A DNA stretch of 64,000 nucleotides from Arthrobacter citreus. GTDB taxonomy: Bacteria > Actinomycetota > Actinomycetes > Actinomycetales > Micrococcaceae. Shown here one piece after another: positions 47,964 to 56,649 of the stretch. The stretch lies in NCBI RefSeq assembly GCF_038405225.1, contig NZ_CP151657.1, positions 310,001-374,000 on the forward strand. Direction: 5' to 3'. Made by a program: the position numbers and the translations under genes. The stretch's first letter is position 1; each line of letters opens with the position of its first letter. A model generated the notes under the pieces. It saw nothing but the letters and a program-made list of their open reading frames with translations, was not told the DNA's origin and searched no databases.

Positions 47964-49553
47964 GTGACTAATTCCGCGACCCCTCCCATTGAAGAGCGCC
48001 CTGTCCTCGTTGTGGACTTCGGCGCCCAATACGCCCAGCTCATTGCCCGCCGGGTGCGCGATGCAGATGTTTATTCCGAAGTGGTTCCCCACACCTGGAC
48101 CACGGAACAGATCATGGCCAAGAACCCGGCAGCCATCATCCTTTCCGGCGGCCCCTCCAGCGTTTACGCGGAAGGCGCTCCCGCCGTCAGCGAAGGCCTG
48201 TTTGAAGCCGGCGTGCCGGTGCTGGGCATTTGCTACGGCTTCCAGGCCATGGCAAGCGTCCTCGGCGGCAAGGTCGCCGAGACCGGCCTGCGCGAGTACG
48301 GCTCCACCGACGCCACTGTGGTGGGCGGGGCCCGCTCCATCCTCGAAGGCACCCCCGAGCACCAGAACACCTGGATGAGCCACGGTGACAGCGTCCAGGA
48401 AGCCCCTCCCGGCTTCGATGTCCTGGCCACCACCGCCGGCGCCCCCGTTGCCGCCATTGCCAACGAAGAGAAGCGCCTTTACGGCGTTCAGTGGCACCCT
48501 GAGGTCAAGCATTCCGCCCACGGCCAGGCCGTGCTGGAAAACTTCCTCTTCAAGGGAGCCCGGCTGGAGCGCAGCTGGACCACCGGCAACATTGTCGAGG
48601 AACAGGTGGAGCGCATCCGCGAGCAGGTGGGCAGCTCCCGCGTCATCTGCGGGCTGTCCGGCGGCGTCGATTCCGCCGTCGCCGCTGCCCTGGTGCAGCG
48701 CGCAGTCGGCGACCAGCTCACCTGCGTCTTCGTTGACCACGGCCTGCTGCGCGAAGGCGAAGCGGAGCAGGTGGAACGCGACTTCGTGGCCTCCACCGGC
48801 GTCAACCTGTACGTCGCCAATGAGCAGAAGCGCTTCCTGGAAGCACTGGCCGGCGTCACCGACCCTGAAACGAAGCGCAAGATCATCGGCCGCGAGTTCA
48901 TCCGCGCCTTCGAGGAAGCCGAGCGGGCCATCATGGCCGAAGCCGAAGCTTCCGGCGAACCGATCCGTTTCCTGGTCCAGGGCACCCTGTACCCGGACGT
49001 CGTCGAATCCGGCGGCGGCGAAGGTGCAGCCAACATCAAGAGCCACCACAACGTGGGCGGCCTTCCCGAGGACCTGAAGTTTGAGCTCGTTGAGCCGCTG
49101 CGGGCCCTGTTCAAGGACGAAGTCCGCGCCGTGGGCGCCGAGCTTGGCTTGCCGGCGGAGATCGTCGGACGCCAGCCGTTCCCCGGCCCCGGCCTGGGCA
49201 TCCGCATCATCGGCGAAGTCAACCAGGAGCGCCTGGACCTGCTGCGCCGGGCCGACGCCATTGCCCGCGCCGAACTGACCGCAGCCGGCATGGACAATGA
49301 CGTGTGGCAGATGCCGGTGGTGCTGCTGGCCGACGTCCGCAGCGTCGGAGTGCAGGGTGACGGGCGGACCTACGGACACCCGATCGTCCTGCGTCCGGTC
49401 TCCAGCGAGGACGCGATGACCGCTGACTGGTCACGCCTGCCCTATGACCTGCTGGCACGCATCTCCAACCGGATTACCAACGAGGTGGACGGCATCAACC
49501 GAGTGGTCCTGGACGTCACGTCCAAGCCGCCGGGAACCATCGAGTGGGAGTAG
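47964..49553 (+). CDS. guaA: GMP synthase (glutamine-hydrolysing)
   Basis: GuaA aminates XMP to GMP. The class I glutaminase has C90 in [10 protein letters not shown] and H178/E180 in GVQWHPEV. The ATP-pyrophosphatase has the PP-loop [15 protein letters not shown] near residue 230. The C-terminal dimerisation part ends [20 protein letters not shown] and PPGTIEWE. Length 529. It starts at GTG without a ribosome binding site. guaB, the GuaB3 gene and guaA lie in the same 8-kb region but not in one operon. Confidence 0.97.
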   Translation: MTNSATPPIEERPVLVVDFGAQYAQLIARRVRDADVYSEVVPHTWTTEQIMAKNPAAIILSGGPSSVYAEGAPAVSEGLFEAGVPVLGICYGFQAMASVLGGKVAETGLREYGSTDATVVGGARSILEGTPEHQNTWMSHGDSVQEAPPGFDVLATTAGAPVAAIANEEKRLYGVQWHPEVKHSAHGQAVLENFLFKGARLERSWTTGNIVEEQVERIREQVGSSRVICGLSGGVDSAVAAALVQRAVGDQLTCVFVDHGLLREGEAEQVERDFVASTGVNLYVANEQKRFLEALAGVTDPETKRKIIGREFIRAFEEAERAIMAEAEASGEPIRFLVQGTLYPDVVESGGGEGAANIKSHHNVGGLPEDLKFELVEPLRALFKDEVRAVGAELGLPAEIVGRQPFPGPGLGIRIIGEVNQERLDLLRRADAIARAELTAAGMDNDVWQMPVVLLADVRSVGVQGDGRTYGHPIVLRPVSSEDAMTADWSRLPYDLLARISNRITNEVDGINRVVLDVTSKPPGTIEWE

Positions 49554-49559
49554 ATTAGT

Positions 49560-49593
49560 CGCGGGGGACAGCCTAACCAGGCTGTCCCCCGCG
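49560..49593 (+). terminator. 15-bp perfect hairpin after guaA
   Basis: CGCGGGGGACAGCCT (49560-49574), loop AACC, AGGCTGTCCCCCGCG (49579-49593), then TTG. It starts 6 nt after the guaA stop and should terminate the transcript despite the short T-run. Confidence 0.78.
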
Positions 49594-49625
49594 TTGCTAT
49601 GCCGGGCAAACCCGGCAAGAAGCGA

Positions 49626-49631
49626 TAGTTT
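49626..49631 (+). promoter_or_regulatory. Candidate -10 box for the helicase-fold gene
   Basis: TAGTTT lies 7 nt before the ATG at 49639. GGAAGG lies between them, so the gene could be leaderless or use this as a close ribosome binding site. Confidence 0.4.
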
Positions 49632-49638
49632 GGAAGGT

Positions 49639-52600
49639 ATGCCGATTTGGTCAAGAACGCCGCGCGGAAGTGCAGAAAAGAGGGCACCTGTGTCTGAGCA
49701 GAATCCCGGGGACAACGCCTCGGACTTCCTGCTGCCCTGGCTGGGACAATTGGGGCAGCATGCCGGATCGGACACGCTTCTGCATTTCACCCCCTCAGCC
49801 TCCAACAGCATCGACCTGACTCACGCGCATCCTTCCGGGCTCGCCCAGCTGCTGGCAGGGCGCCGGACCCGGCTCTCCACCCTGCTGCGTGACTCGGAGC
49901 AGTACGGCGCGGCCATGAAAGCCGGACGCCTGCTGCGCGCCAAGATCTATGAACTGGGCACCGACCGCGGCATCGACGTCGGATACCTCGCCGCCGGAAC
50001 GGCATCCTGGCGCTACGCCGCCGACGACGCCGTCCGCCCCGAATCGCTGACCGCCCCGGTCCTGCTGACACCGGTGTCGCTGACAGTGCATCCCTCGCAG
50101 GACGACTACGAACTCCAGCTCACCGACAAGGCTTCCCTGAACCCCGCCTTTGTCCGGCACCTGCAGCAGGAACAGGAGCTGGACATCGACGTCGAGTCCC
50201 TGGCCCGGCTGGCCTACGGCACGGCGCGTTTCGATCCGCACCCGGTCCTGGAAAAACTGCGCGCCGTCACCGAGGGCGTCCGCGGCATCAACATTGAGCA
50301 CCGGCTCCTCGTTTCCACCTTCGCCGATCTCTCCGATCTTTCCGAAGACAGCGCACTGGACCCGGCGCACCCCATCCTGCGGGGACTGATGGACGCCGCC
50401 CGCGGGAAGAGCGCAGGCGCCCCCGCCGCCAAGGAACCGGGCCTCCCGCCGCTTGATGACCGGATGCCGGCCGACGAGCTCCTGGTGCTGGACGCCGACA
50501 GCGAGCAGCAGGACGTCCTGGACCTGATCCTGGACGGCCAGTCCCTGGTGGTTTCCGCCCCTCCGGGCACCGGACAGACCCAAACAGCCCTTAATGCCGC
50601 CGCGGCACTGGTCCACGCCGGAAAATCGGTCCTTGTGGTTGCCGAACGCCGTGGCACCCTGAACCAGTTCGTCTCCGAGCTCGACACGCTGAATCTGGGT
50701 TCAGCGGTGCTCCAGCTCAACGCCGGAGTCACCGAACAGCAGCTGAAGGACCAGCTGGTCCGGGCCATCGTCCGCAACGAGAAGGCCGCCGCACCGGACC
50801 TGGACAGCCTGCACAAGGTCCTGGTGGCCAACCGCCACCAGCTGCGCGACCACGTTAAGTCGCTGCACAACGTGCGCCGCCGCTGGGGCTGCTCGCCGTA
50901 CCAGGCCATGCAGTCCCTGGCCGAGCTGACCTCCATGAGCCCGGCACCGGCGACAACCGTCCGGCTCAAGCGCAGCGTCCTGGACAGCATCACGGACCGC
51001 ACCGAACTGACCGGCCGGCTGCGCCGCGCAGCGGAGCTTGGAAGCTTCAGCCGCGCCGCCACCACCAGCCCGTGGTTTGGCGCCAAGCTGCTCAACCGCA
51101 AGGAAACCGAAGAAGCCTACGAACTGACCCAGAGCCTGGCCCGGGACCTGCCGGAGCTGCGGGCCAAGGTGCAGGCTGTTGCCGAGCATTCGCAGATCCG
51201 CCTGGGCGAGACCTTTGCCCAGTGGGGCGAACAGCTGGAACTGCTGGTGGCCGTCCGGGAAAGCCTCGACAAGTTCACTCCGGACATCTTCGACCGCCCG
51301 GTCAGTGACCTGATTTCCGCCACGGCGTCCTCATCCTGGCGCCGCGAACGCGCCGTCGACATGAGTTCCATGACCCGTTCCCGGCTGCGCCGGGTGGCCA
51401 AGGAATACATCCGGCCGGGCGTGCACATCTCGGACCTGCACTCATCGCTGGTCGAGGTCCAGCAGCAGCGTGCCACCTGGGCACGCTATGCCACCACCCA
51501 GCGCCATCCCTCGGTGGCCACCGGGCTGGCGGACATCAACCGTTCCTACATCACCGTGAAGGACCAGCTCGACACCCTCACCGCAATCCTCGAGGGCACG
51601 CCCGCAAAGCCAAACCTCGCGGAGCTGACGCTGGACGAGCTGGAAAAGCAGCTCGACGCACTGGCCGGAGACCGGGAAACCCTCGAAACGCTGCCCGAGC
51701 GCACCCTGCTGCTCGACGAGATGCGCGGCCAGGGCCTGGGCGAACTGCTGGATGACCTGGAAGCACGGGAGGTCCAGCCCCGGCAGGTGGGATATGAGCT
51801 GGAACTGGCCTGGTGGCAGTCGGCCCTCGAAGCGATGATCAGCGGCGACGACTACCTGGCCATGAGTGACGGCGACAGCCTGCGCCGGCTGGAGGCCGAA
51901 TACCGGCTGGCCGACAATGCGCACATCGCCTCCGGCAGCTCCCGCGTCCGGTTTGCCCTGGCTGAGCGCTGGCGTCGCGGGGTGAAGGCGTCGGCTTCCG
52001 ACGCCGCGACCCTCCGCGATGCCATCAAGAACGGCCCCCTGACGCTGCAGCACCTGTGCAGCCAGCCGAAGGACCTGATTTCCGCACTCCTGCCGGTCTG
52101 GGCCGCGAGCCCGCTGGTGCTTCCCATGGTGCTGCCCGGAGACCGGACCTTCGACACGGTGATTGTCCTTGATGCCGAGTCCACGTCCCTGCAGTCCGCA
52201 GTGCCCGCGCTGGCCCGCGCGGCGCAGGTTGTTGCCTTTGGCGACGGCCAGCTGGGCGGACCACGGCCGTTCACCATCGGCGTCGAGCCGGCGCGTCCCG
52301 CAGGCGAGCAGCATGACCTCGTCAGCGCGTTCGAAGCCCTGGCCCAGGTCCTGCCGACCCGGACCCTGTCCACGGTGTACCGCGGAACGGACCGCGGCCT
52401 GCTGCATCAGCTCAGCCGCAGCTTCTACGATGACCGGCTTACCACCGTTCCGCGCGGCACTGATGTGTCCGACGACGAGCGGGCGCTGGTTGTGGAGTAC
52501 CTTGCTGACGGAACGGGCATGCCCAGCGCCGATCATGAGGGCGTCGAAAGCGTCGCCGCCGAGGTGAACCGGGTGGTGGACCTGGTCTTTGAGCACATCC

Positions 52601-53598
52601 GCCGCCGGCCGCATCAGTCCCTCGCAGTTGTCACGGCCAGCCCGCGGCACGCCGTGCGTGTGGCTGAGGCGATCCGGGTGCAGATGGCCAACTTCCCCTG
52701 GGCTTCGGACTTCTTCACTCCGGGCAAGGAATCCTTCCGCGTGGTCCCCGTGGACCGTGCCGCCGGCCTGGTGCGGGACTGCGTGATTTTCTCGCTCGGT
52801 TTCGGCCGCACTCCGCATGGGCGCGCGCTGCACACCTTCGGCCCGTTGTCCGCGTCCGACGGCCGTGGCAAGTTCCTGACGGCCATGACCCGTGCACGGA
52901 GCAAGCTCCATGTCCTGACCTGCTTCCGGCCCGAGGACCTCGATAAATCGCGCCTGGGGTATGGAGCACTCGACTTCTACGAGCTGATCAGCCGTGAACT
53001 GAGCCCTTCGTCCGGGGCAGCCTCCATCCCGCGCATCGACGCGGGAATCACCTTCAACGGTTCCGGCGGACGCGACACCAGCACCGGCGGCATCATGGAC
53101 GAGGATCCGCTGGTGGCGGACCTGGTCAACCGGCTCCGGGCCCGGGGCGCAAAGGTTTGGGACCACTATCAGGGGACCATCGACATTGTTGCCACCGTGG
53201 ACCGCAGCAGCAGCGACGCCGATCCCGCCGTGCCGATGGCTATCGAGTCCGACGGCACGGAGCGCTACCGCACCATGAGCGTGCGGGAACGCAGCCGGCT
53301 GCGCCCGCAGCTGCTGGAACGGCTTGGATGGCGCTACATGCCGCTGTGGACCATCGAGGTCTTCAGCGACCCCTCCGCATGTGCAGACCTGGTGGGACGC
53401 TACCTGAACCTGCCGGCGCCGAAGGACGGCGGAGAAAAGGCAGGCACCCCGGCCGCGTCAGTGCGGGGAACCATGGCCCGCCGCGGAAGCCAGCCTGTTG
53501 TTCCTCACGGCAGCAGCCGAATCCGGGAACGTGGAACGGTTACCCCCGGCAAGGAGGCTGGCCCGCAGGTTCCTGAGGCGGAAGCGCGCCGGCCGTGA
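49639..53598 (+). CDS. Large SF1-helicase-fold (COG1112/DUF4011-like) protein with nuclease-like C-terminus
   Basis: This 1319-residue protein follows the layout of UPF1-like SF1 helicases with an N-terminal DUF4011-type region (APVLLTPVSLTVHPSQDDYE, SLNPAFVRHLQQEQELDIDV) and a C-terminal restriction-nuclease-like domain. Its ATPase motifs are altered. Walker A is APPGTGQT (307-314) with Gln for Lys; motif II is LDAES (844-848) in place of DEAS; and motif III is GDGQLGGP in place of GDPKQLPP (868-875). Motif VI keeps TRAR (1084-1087). The C-terminus has D1182 and E1203-S-D-G with ERSRLRPQLLERLGWRYMPL, as in MTES_1575-type nucleases. I chose ATG 49639; GTG 49690 is an alternative. It is the largest gene in the window, follows guaA, and overlaps a small gene by 4 nt. 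Confidence 0.72.
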   Translation: MPIWSRTPRGSAEKRAPVSEQNPGDNASDFLLPWLGQLGQHAGSDTLLHFTPSASNSIDLTHAHPSGLAQLLAGRRTRLSTLLRDSEQYGAAMKAGRLLRAKIYELGTDRGIDVGYLAAGTASWRYAADDAVRPESLTAPVLLTPVSLTVHPSQDDYELQLTDKASLNPAFVRHLQQEQELDIDVESLARLAYGTARFDPHPVLEKLRAVTEGVRGINIEHRLLVSTFADLSDLSEDSALDPAHPILRGLMDAARGKSAGAPAAKEPGLPPLDDRMPADELLVLDADSEQQDVLDLILDGQSLVVSAPPGTGQTQTALNAAAALVHAGKSVLVVAERRGTLNQFVSELDTLNLGSAVLQLNAGVTEQQLKDQLVRAIVRNEKAAAPDLDSLHKVLVANRHQLRDHVKSLHNVRRRWGCSPYQAMQSLAELTSMSPAPATTVRLKRSVLDSITDRTELTGRLRRAAELGSFSRAATTSPWFGAKLLNRKETEEAYELTQSLARDLPELRAKVQAVAEHSQIRLGETFAQWGEQLELLVAVRESLDKFTPDIFDRPVSDLISATASSSWRRERAVDMSSMTRSRLRRVAKEYIRPGVHISDLHSSLVEVQQQRATWARYATTQRHPSVATGLADINRSYITVKDQLDTLTAILEGTPAKPNLAELTLDELEKQLDALAGDRETLETLPERTLLLDEMRGQGLGELLDDLEAREVQPRQVGYELELAWWQSALEAMISGDDYLAMSDGDSLRRLEAEYRLADNAHIASGSSRVRFALAERWRRGVKASASDAATLRDAIKNGPLTLQHLCSQPKDLISALLPVWAASPLVLPMVLPGDRTFDTVIVLDAESTSLQSAVPALARAAQVVAFGDGQLGGPRPFTIGVEPARPAGEQHDLVSAFEALAQVLPTRTLSTVYRGTDRGLLHQLSRSFYDDRLTTVPRGTDVSDDERALVVEYLADGTGMPSADHEGVESVAAEVNRVVDLVFEHIRRRPHQSLAVVTASPRHAVRVAEAIRVQMANFPWASDFFTPGKESFRVVPVDRAAGLVRDCVIFSLGFGRTPHGRALHTFGPLSASDGRGKFLTAMTRARSKLHVLTCFRPEDLDKSRLGYGALDFYELISRELSPSSGAASIPRIDAGITFNGSGGRDTSTGGIMDEDPLVADLVNRLRARGAKVWDHYQGTIDIVATVDRSSSDADPAVPMAIESDGTERYRTMSVRERSRLRPQLLERLGWRYMPLWTIEVFSDPSACADLVGRYLNLPAPKDGGEKAGTPAASVRGTMARRGSQPVVPHGSSRIRERGTVTPGKEAGPQVPEAEARRP

Positions 53599-53813
53599 GC
53601 CCCCGGAAACCGCACCGGCGGGCCAGCGGCGGAAGCGCGCCGAAGCCCGTCACGCCGTCTCAGCCGTCTCAATCGTCTGAAGAGTCCCGGGCGCCGGCGG
53701 AGCCGTCGGTGCTGAAGGCCAAGGCTGCGGATGACGATCCGCGGGTGTGGGGCGACGGGCCCGAGGACCGCGATTCATGGCTGCTCGAACAGCGTCCTCC
53801 CCACTGGGACTGA
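53595..53813 (+). CDS. Small conserved hydrophilic protein, function unknown
   Basis: The 72-residue protein starts at GTG overlapping the helicase-fold gene stop by 4 nt (GTGA). Residues 1-45 are Ser/Pro/Ala-rich and likely disordered; the end DDDPRVWGDGPEDRDSWLLE QRPPHW is compositionally distinct and looks conserved. I recall similar short proteins in Arthrobacter but know no function. Translational coupling suggests it works with or is dosed alongside the large upstream protein. Confidence 0.7.
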   Translation: MSPRKPHRRASGGSAPKPVTPSQPSQSSEESRAPAEPSVLKAKAADDDPRVWGDGPEDRDSWLLEQRPPHWD

Positions 53814-53821
53814 AACCCGGA

Positions 53822-54496
53822 TCACCCTCCGGTCAGGACCAAGTGGATCCGGCCCGATCCGGATGCTGCGGCCAGCGCCGCCGCCTCAGCGGGGGCGGCC
53901 GCAAGCACCACAACGGCGCCGCTTTCCTCTGACCCGGGCCACTGGCCGGTGCCCTCCGGGGAAGTCCACAGGACCGGTGCATCCGCTGCCAGCACCACGG
54001 GGGATGCGGTTCCCGGTTCTCCCTCGGCACCGCCGAGAATGACGTCCACGAGCTGTCCCGCCGAGATGAGCTGGACGAGTGCGGGATCGCCGGGGCGGAC
54101 GGCTACGGCCACCGAACCCGGGGGAGCACCAGTCAGCAGTCCGGTCCCCACCAGTGACGTCTGCATCAGCGGGCTTCCCCGCTCCAAGGGGGTTGCCAGA
54201 CGCCTGCCGGACAGCTGAGCGGCATCGGTGAAGGATCCGGGCGGAACGCCGGATGCCGCCACCGGCACCGTTTGAAGGTCCCGGGCCGTCAACAGCGCTC
54301 CGGCAGGCAAGTCAGCCGCCGTGACCACCAGGGAAACCTCGCCTGGGTCCGGCGGCAGCAGTGCCTGAACGGCGGTACCGGCAGCGGCGCAGCACAGCAG
54401 GGCGGCAAGCAGGCGCCGCCGCCGCAGGAGAAAACGCCGCAGGCGCAAAGCGGCAGCGGCGGCGGGACCGGCATGCGGCGCGGAAAAAGGAAGCAC
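53822..54496 (-). CDS. SAF-domain membrane-anchored protein (CpaB/RcpC-like)
   Basis: The 224-residue protein has an Arg-rich N-terminus, one membrane segment (LLAALLCCAAAGTAVQALL) and an extracytoplasmic SAF domain (VVTAADLPAGALLTARDLQT, GRRLATPLERGSPLMQTSLV) followed by a CpaB-like region (PPGSVAVAVRPGDPALVQLI). SAF domains occur in CpaB/RcpC pilus assembly proteins and in sugar-acid enzymes, but no pilus genes are adjacent. The gene lies between the helicase-fold unit and fmdB. Function is uncertain. Confidence 0.8.
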   Translation of the reverse strand: MLPFSAPHAGPAAAAALRLRRFLLRRRRLLAALLCCAAAGTAVQALLPPDPGEVSLVVTAADLPAGALLTARDLQTVPVAASGVPPGSFTDAAQLSGRRLATPLERGSPLMQTSLVGTGLLTGAPPGSVAVAVRPGDPALVQLISAGQLVDVILGGAEGEPGTASPVVLAADAPVLWTSPEGTGQWPGSEESGAVVVLAAAPAEAAALAAASGSGRIHLVLTGG

Positions 54497-54594
54497 ACAC
54501 CGAACCTAGGCGCTGCGGGAAACCCTCGGGATGCACTGCCGGTACCGGTGGAAAACTCCGGCTGCCGGGTGGGCCGGCAGGGGGTGGGGAGGAA

Positions 54595-54915
54595 CTATGC
54601 GGCGGAGGAACCGGTGCCGGCCGCTGAACCTGCGGACTGCGGTTTAGCCGACGAGCCGGACTCCGTGGACTTCGGGGAAGAAGCGCCGGCCGACGTGCTG
54701 TCGGACTTGGCCGGCGCTGCAGGCACCGTGTTCTTGGCGTCCCGGGAATCGGTGCGGTAGAAACCCGATCCCTTAAAGACGACGCCCACGCTGTTGAACT
54801 TCTTGCGCAGATTTCCGCTGCAAGAAGGGCATACGGTCAGGGTGTCATCGGTGAAGGACTGCTGGATGTCGAAAGCGGAACCGCAGTCCTTGCAGGCATA
54901 GGCATACGTAGGCAC
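54595..54915 (-). CDS. FmdB-family zinc-ribbon protein, probable Ruc-type chaperone
   Basis: The 106-residue protein starts MPTYAYACKDCGSAFDIQQS and has a zinc ribbon with C8/C11 and C29/C32 (CPSC). It then has a short FmdB core (KFNSVGVVFKGSGFYRTDSR) and a Ser/Ala-rich disordered tail (residues 64-106). In Mycobacterium tuberculosis the FmdB-like Rv0991c (Ruc) is a redox-regulated chaperone located next to the same neighbours, 5-formyl-THF cyclo-ligase and galU. That synteny, plus the CIRCE upstream, supports a heat-shock chaperone role. GGAGGAG lies upstream of the ATG. Confidence 0.88.
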   Translation of the reverse strand: MPTYAYACKDCGSAFDIQQSFTDDTLTVCPSCSGNLRKKFNSVGVVFKGSGFYRTDSRDAKNTVPAAPAKSDSTSAGASSPKSTESGSSAKPQSAGSAAGTGSSAA

Positions 54916-54984
54916 TGTTACTTACTCCTCCTGAAAACCAAGATGTCAGGCCCCTGGCCCCGCTGGTCCGTCAAAAAACGGCAG

Positions 54985-55011
54985 CTGGCACTCGGTGGCC
55001 TTGAGTGCTAA
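54985..55011 (-). promoter_or_regulatory. CIRCE operator for the FmdB/Ruc homologue
   Basis: On the minus strand, TTAGCACTC (55011-55003), a 9-bp spacer and GAGTGCCAG (54993-54985) match the CIRCE consensus at 16 of 18 arm positions, with the promoter-proximal arm perfect. TATAGT (55016-55011) directly upstream is a good -10, so transcription should start inside the operator, as at groES. It overlaps the stop codon of the cyclo-ligase gene. Confidence 0.82.
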
Positions 55012-55637
55012 CTATACACCGGGTGCCGCGGCAGTGTTTTCCATCCCGACGGCGTCAGGACAGCGTCCATCGGCTGGTCGAAATGATCCGCGGGCCAGCT
55101 TCCGGCAGGGGCAAACTCGTGGTCGTACACAATGCCCACCGCCGGTGCGGTGTTTCCGGCGGCCCGGAGACCGGACAGGAACCTGTCGTAATAACCGCCG
55201 CCCTTGCCCATGCGGACGCCGGTGTGGTCCACCGCCAGGGCCGGAACCAGCACGAGGTTCAGCCGGGGAAGTTCTGCCGCCGGCATCCGTTCCCCCGCAG
55301 GTTCCGGAACCGACGGAAACAGCCCTGGAACCAGCGGCGCATCAGGGCTCCAGCGGCACCACAGCAGCCGGCGGTCCGGCTGGCAGATGGGGACCACGAC
55401 GTCGTATCCCCGCTCCCGCAAGCCATGAAGCAGCGGCAGGGTGCCGGGTTCCCGGCCGGCGGACAAATAGGCCGCCACCGTGCTGCCGGGGGGAACGAGT
55501 CCCGGGACGGAGGACAGCGCGTGTTCGGCGAGGGAAGCGCCGGCCGCCGGCGGGGCCGTGGGGGGCAGTTCCCGGCGCAGCCGGCGGTACTTTTCCCGAA
55601 CCAGTTCCTTCGGTGCGGGGACAGGGAAGTCCATCAT
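55008..55637 (-). CDS. 5-formyltetrahydrofolate cyclo-ligase
   Basis: This enzyme (MTHFS) converts 5-formyl-THF to 5,10-methenyl-THF with ATP. The 209-residue protein has the family motif RMGKGGGYYDRFLSGLR, VLVPALAVDHTGV and VGIVYDHEF. Two Met codons open the frame (55637 and 55634). It is divergent from galU with a 102-bp gap and upstream of fmdB, matching the mycobacterial order Rv0991c-Rv0992c-galU. Its 3' end contains the fmdB promoter and CIRCE. Confidence 0.93.
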   Translation of the reverse strand: MMDFPVPAPKELVREKYRRLRRELPPTAPPAAGASLAEHALSSVPGLVPPGSTVAAYLSAGREPGTLPLLHGLRERGYDVVVPICQPDRRLLWCRWSPDAPLVPGLFPSVPEPAGERMPAAELPRLNLVLVPALAVDHTGVRMGKGGGYYDRFLSGLRAAGNTAPAVGIVYDHEFAPAGSWPADHFDQPMDAVLTPSGWKTLPRHPVYS

Positions 55638-55726
55638 TGGTCCATTCTTGCAAAGAGACTGCTTACAATCGGCGAAACGGGCCGGTATAACCGGCCGGTA
55701 TTTGGTGAAAGAGGCCTGTGCTTATG

Positions 55727-55732
55727 TACTCT
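55727..55732 (+). promoter_or_regulatory. Candidate -10 box for leaderless galU
   Basis: TACTCT lies 7 nt before the galU ATG at 55740, and there is no Shine-Dalgarno sequence. TTGGTG (55702-55707) is a weak -35 candidate. Confidence 0.45.
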
Positions 55733-55739
55733 TACGGAC

Positions 55740-56645
55740 ATGACTTCACGCGCCACCGTAACCAAAGCCGTTATTCCCGCCGCCGGGCTGGGTACCCGAT
55801 TCCTGCCGGCCACCAAGGCCATGCCGAAGGAAATGCTGCCGGTGGTTGACAAGCCCGCCATCCAGTACGTCGTGGAAGAAGCCGTTAATTCCGGGATGTC
55901 CGACATCCTGATGATTACCGGCCGCAACAAGCGTTCGCTGGAAGATCATTTTGACCGCGTTCCGTTCATTGAAAAGACGCTGGAAGACAAGGGCGACCTG
56001 GAACGCCTCGCCATGGTCCGTGCCGCCTCGGAACTGGGCGAAATTCACTACCTGCGCCAGGGCGACCCCAAGGGCCTCGGACATGCCGTCCTGCGCGCCA
56101 AGCTCCACGTGGGTAACGAGCCCTTCGCCGTCCTGCTCGGTGATGACCTCATTGATGCCCGTGACGAGCTCCTGAAGCAGATGGTTGAGGTCCAGGCGAA
56201 AACCGGTGGTTCGGTCATCGCCCTCATTGAGGTGGAACCCTCACAGATCAGCTCCTACGGCTGCGCCGACATCTCCGTGGTTGAGGGCGAGGACTACGTC
56301 CGCGTCAACAAGCTGGTGGAAAAGCCGTCGGTTGACGAGGCACCGTCCAACCTGGCCGTTATCGGCCGCTACGTGCTGCACCCGGCAGTGTTCGGCGTGC
56401 TGGAGGAAACCGGACCGGGCCGCGGCGGTGAAATCCAGCTGACTGATGCGCTGCAGACCCTTGCCGCGCAGGAAGACGGAGAGGGTGCCGGAGTCTACGG
56501 TGTTGTCTTCCGCGGCCGCCGGTACGACACCGGAGACAAGCTCAGCTACCTCAAGGCCGTGGTGACCCTGGCCTCCGAGCGCGAAGACTTGGGCCCGGAC
56601 CTTCGCGAGTGGCTCAAGAGCTTCACCGGTACGCTCGAAAGCTGA
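55740..56645 (+). CDS. galU: UTP-glucose-1-phosphate uridylyltransferase
   Basis: GalU makes UDP-glucose. The 301-residue protein has the nucleotide-binding loop AVIPAAGLGTRFLPATKAMP, KEMLPVVDKPAIQYVVEEAV, GDDLIDARDELL and VVFRGRRYDTGDKLSYLKA. ATG 55740 (MTSRATVTKAV) is chosen; the frame open from 55005 is antisense to the cyclo-ligase gene. It opens a galU-rimJ-(glpR/sepX-like) cluster. In other Actinobacteria a moeA-like gene (glp) lies between galU and rimJ; it is absent here. Confidence 0.96.
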   Translation: MTSRATVTKAVIPAAGLGTRFLPATKAMPKEMLPVVDKPAIQYVVEEAVNSGMSDILMITGRNKRSLEDHFDRVPFIEKTLEDKGDLERLAMVRAASELGEIHYLRQGDPKGLGHAVLRAKLHVGNEPFAVLLGDDLIDARDELLKQMVEVQAKTGGSVIALIEVEPSQISSYGCADISVVEGEDYVRVNKLVEKPSVDEAPSNLAVIGRYVLHPAVFGVLEETGPGRGGEIQLTDALQTLAAQEDGEGAGVYGVVFRGRRYDTGDKLSYLKAVVTLASEREDLGPDLREWLKSFTGTLES

Positions 56646-56649
56646 TGTT

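Noticed and set aside
47370-49379. 669-codon antisense frame over guaA
   Set aside because: Shadow of guaA and the SURF1/DUF3817 pair.
49444-49638. Start of the helicase-fold protein inside guaA
   Set aside because: It is an alternative frame of guaA and crosses the guaA terminator; ATG 49639 follows it.
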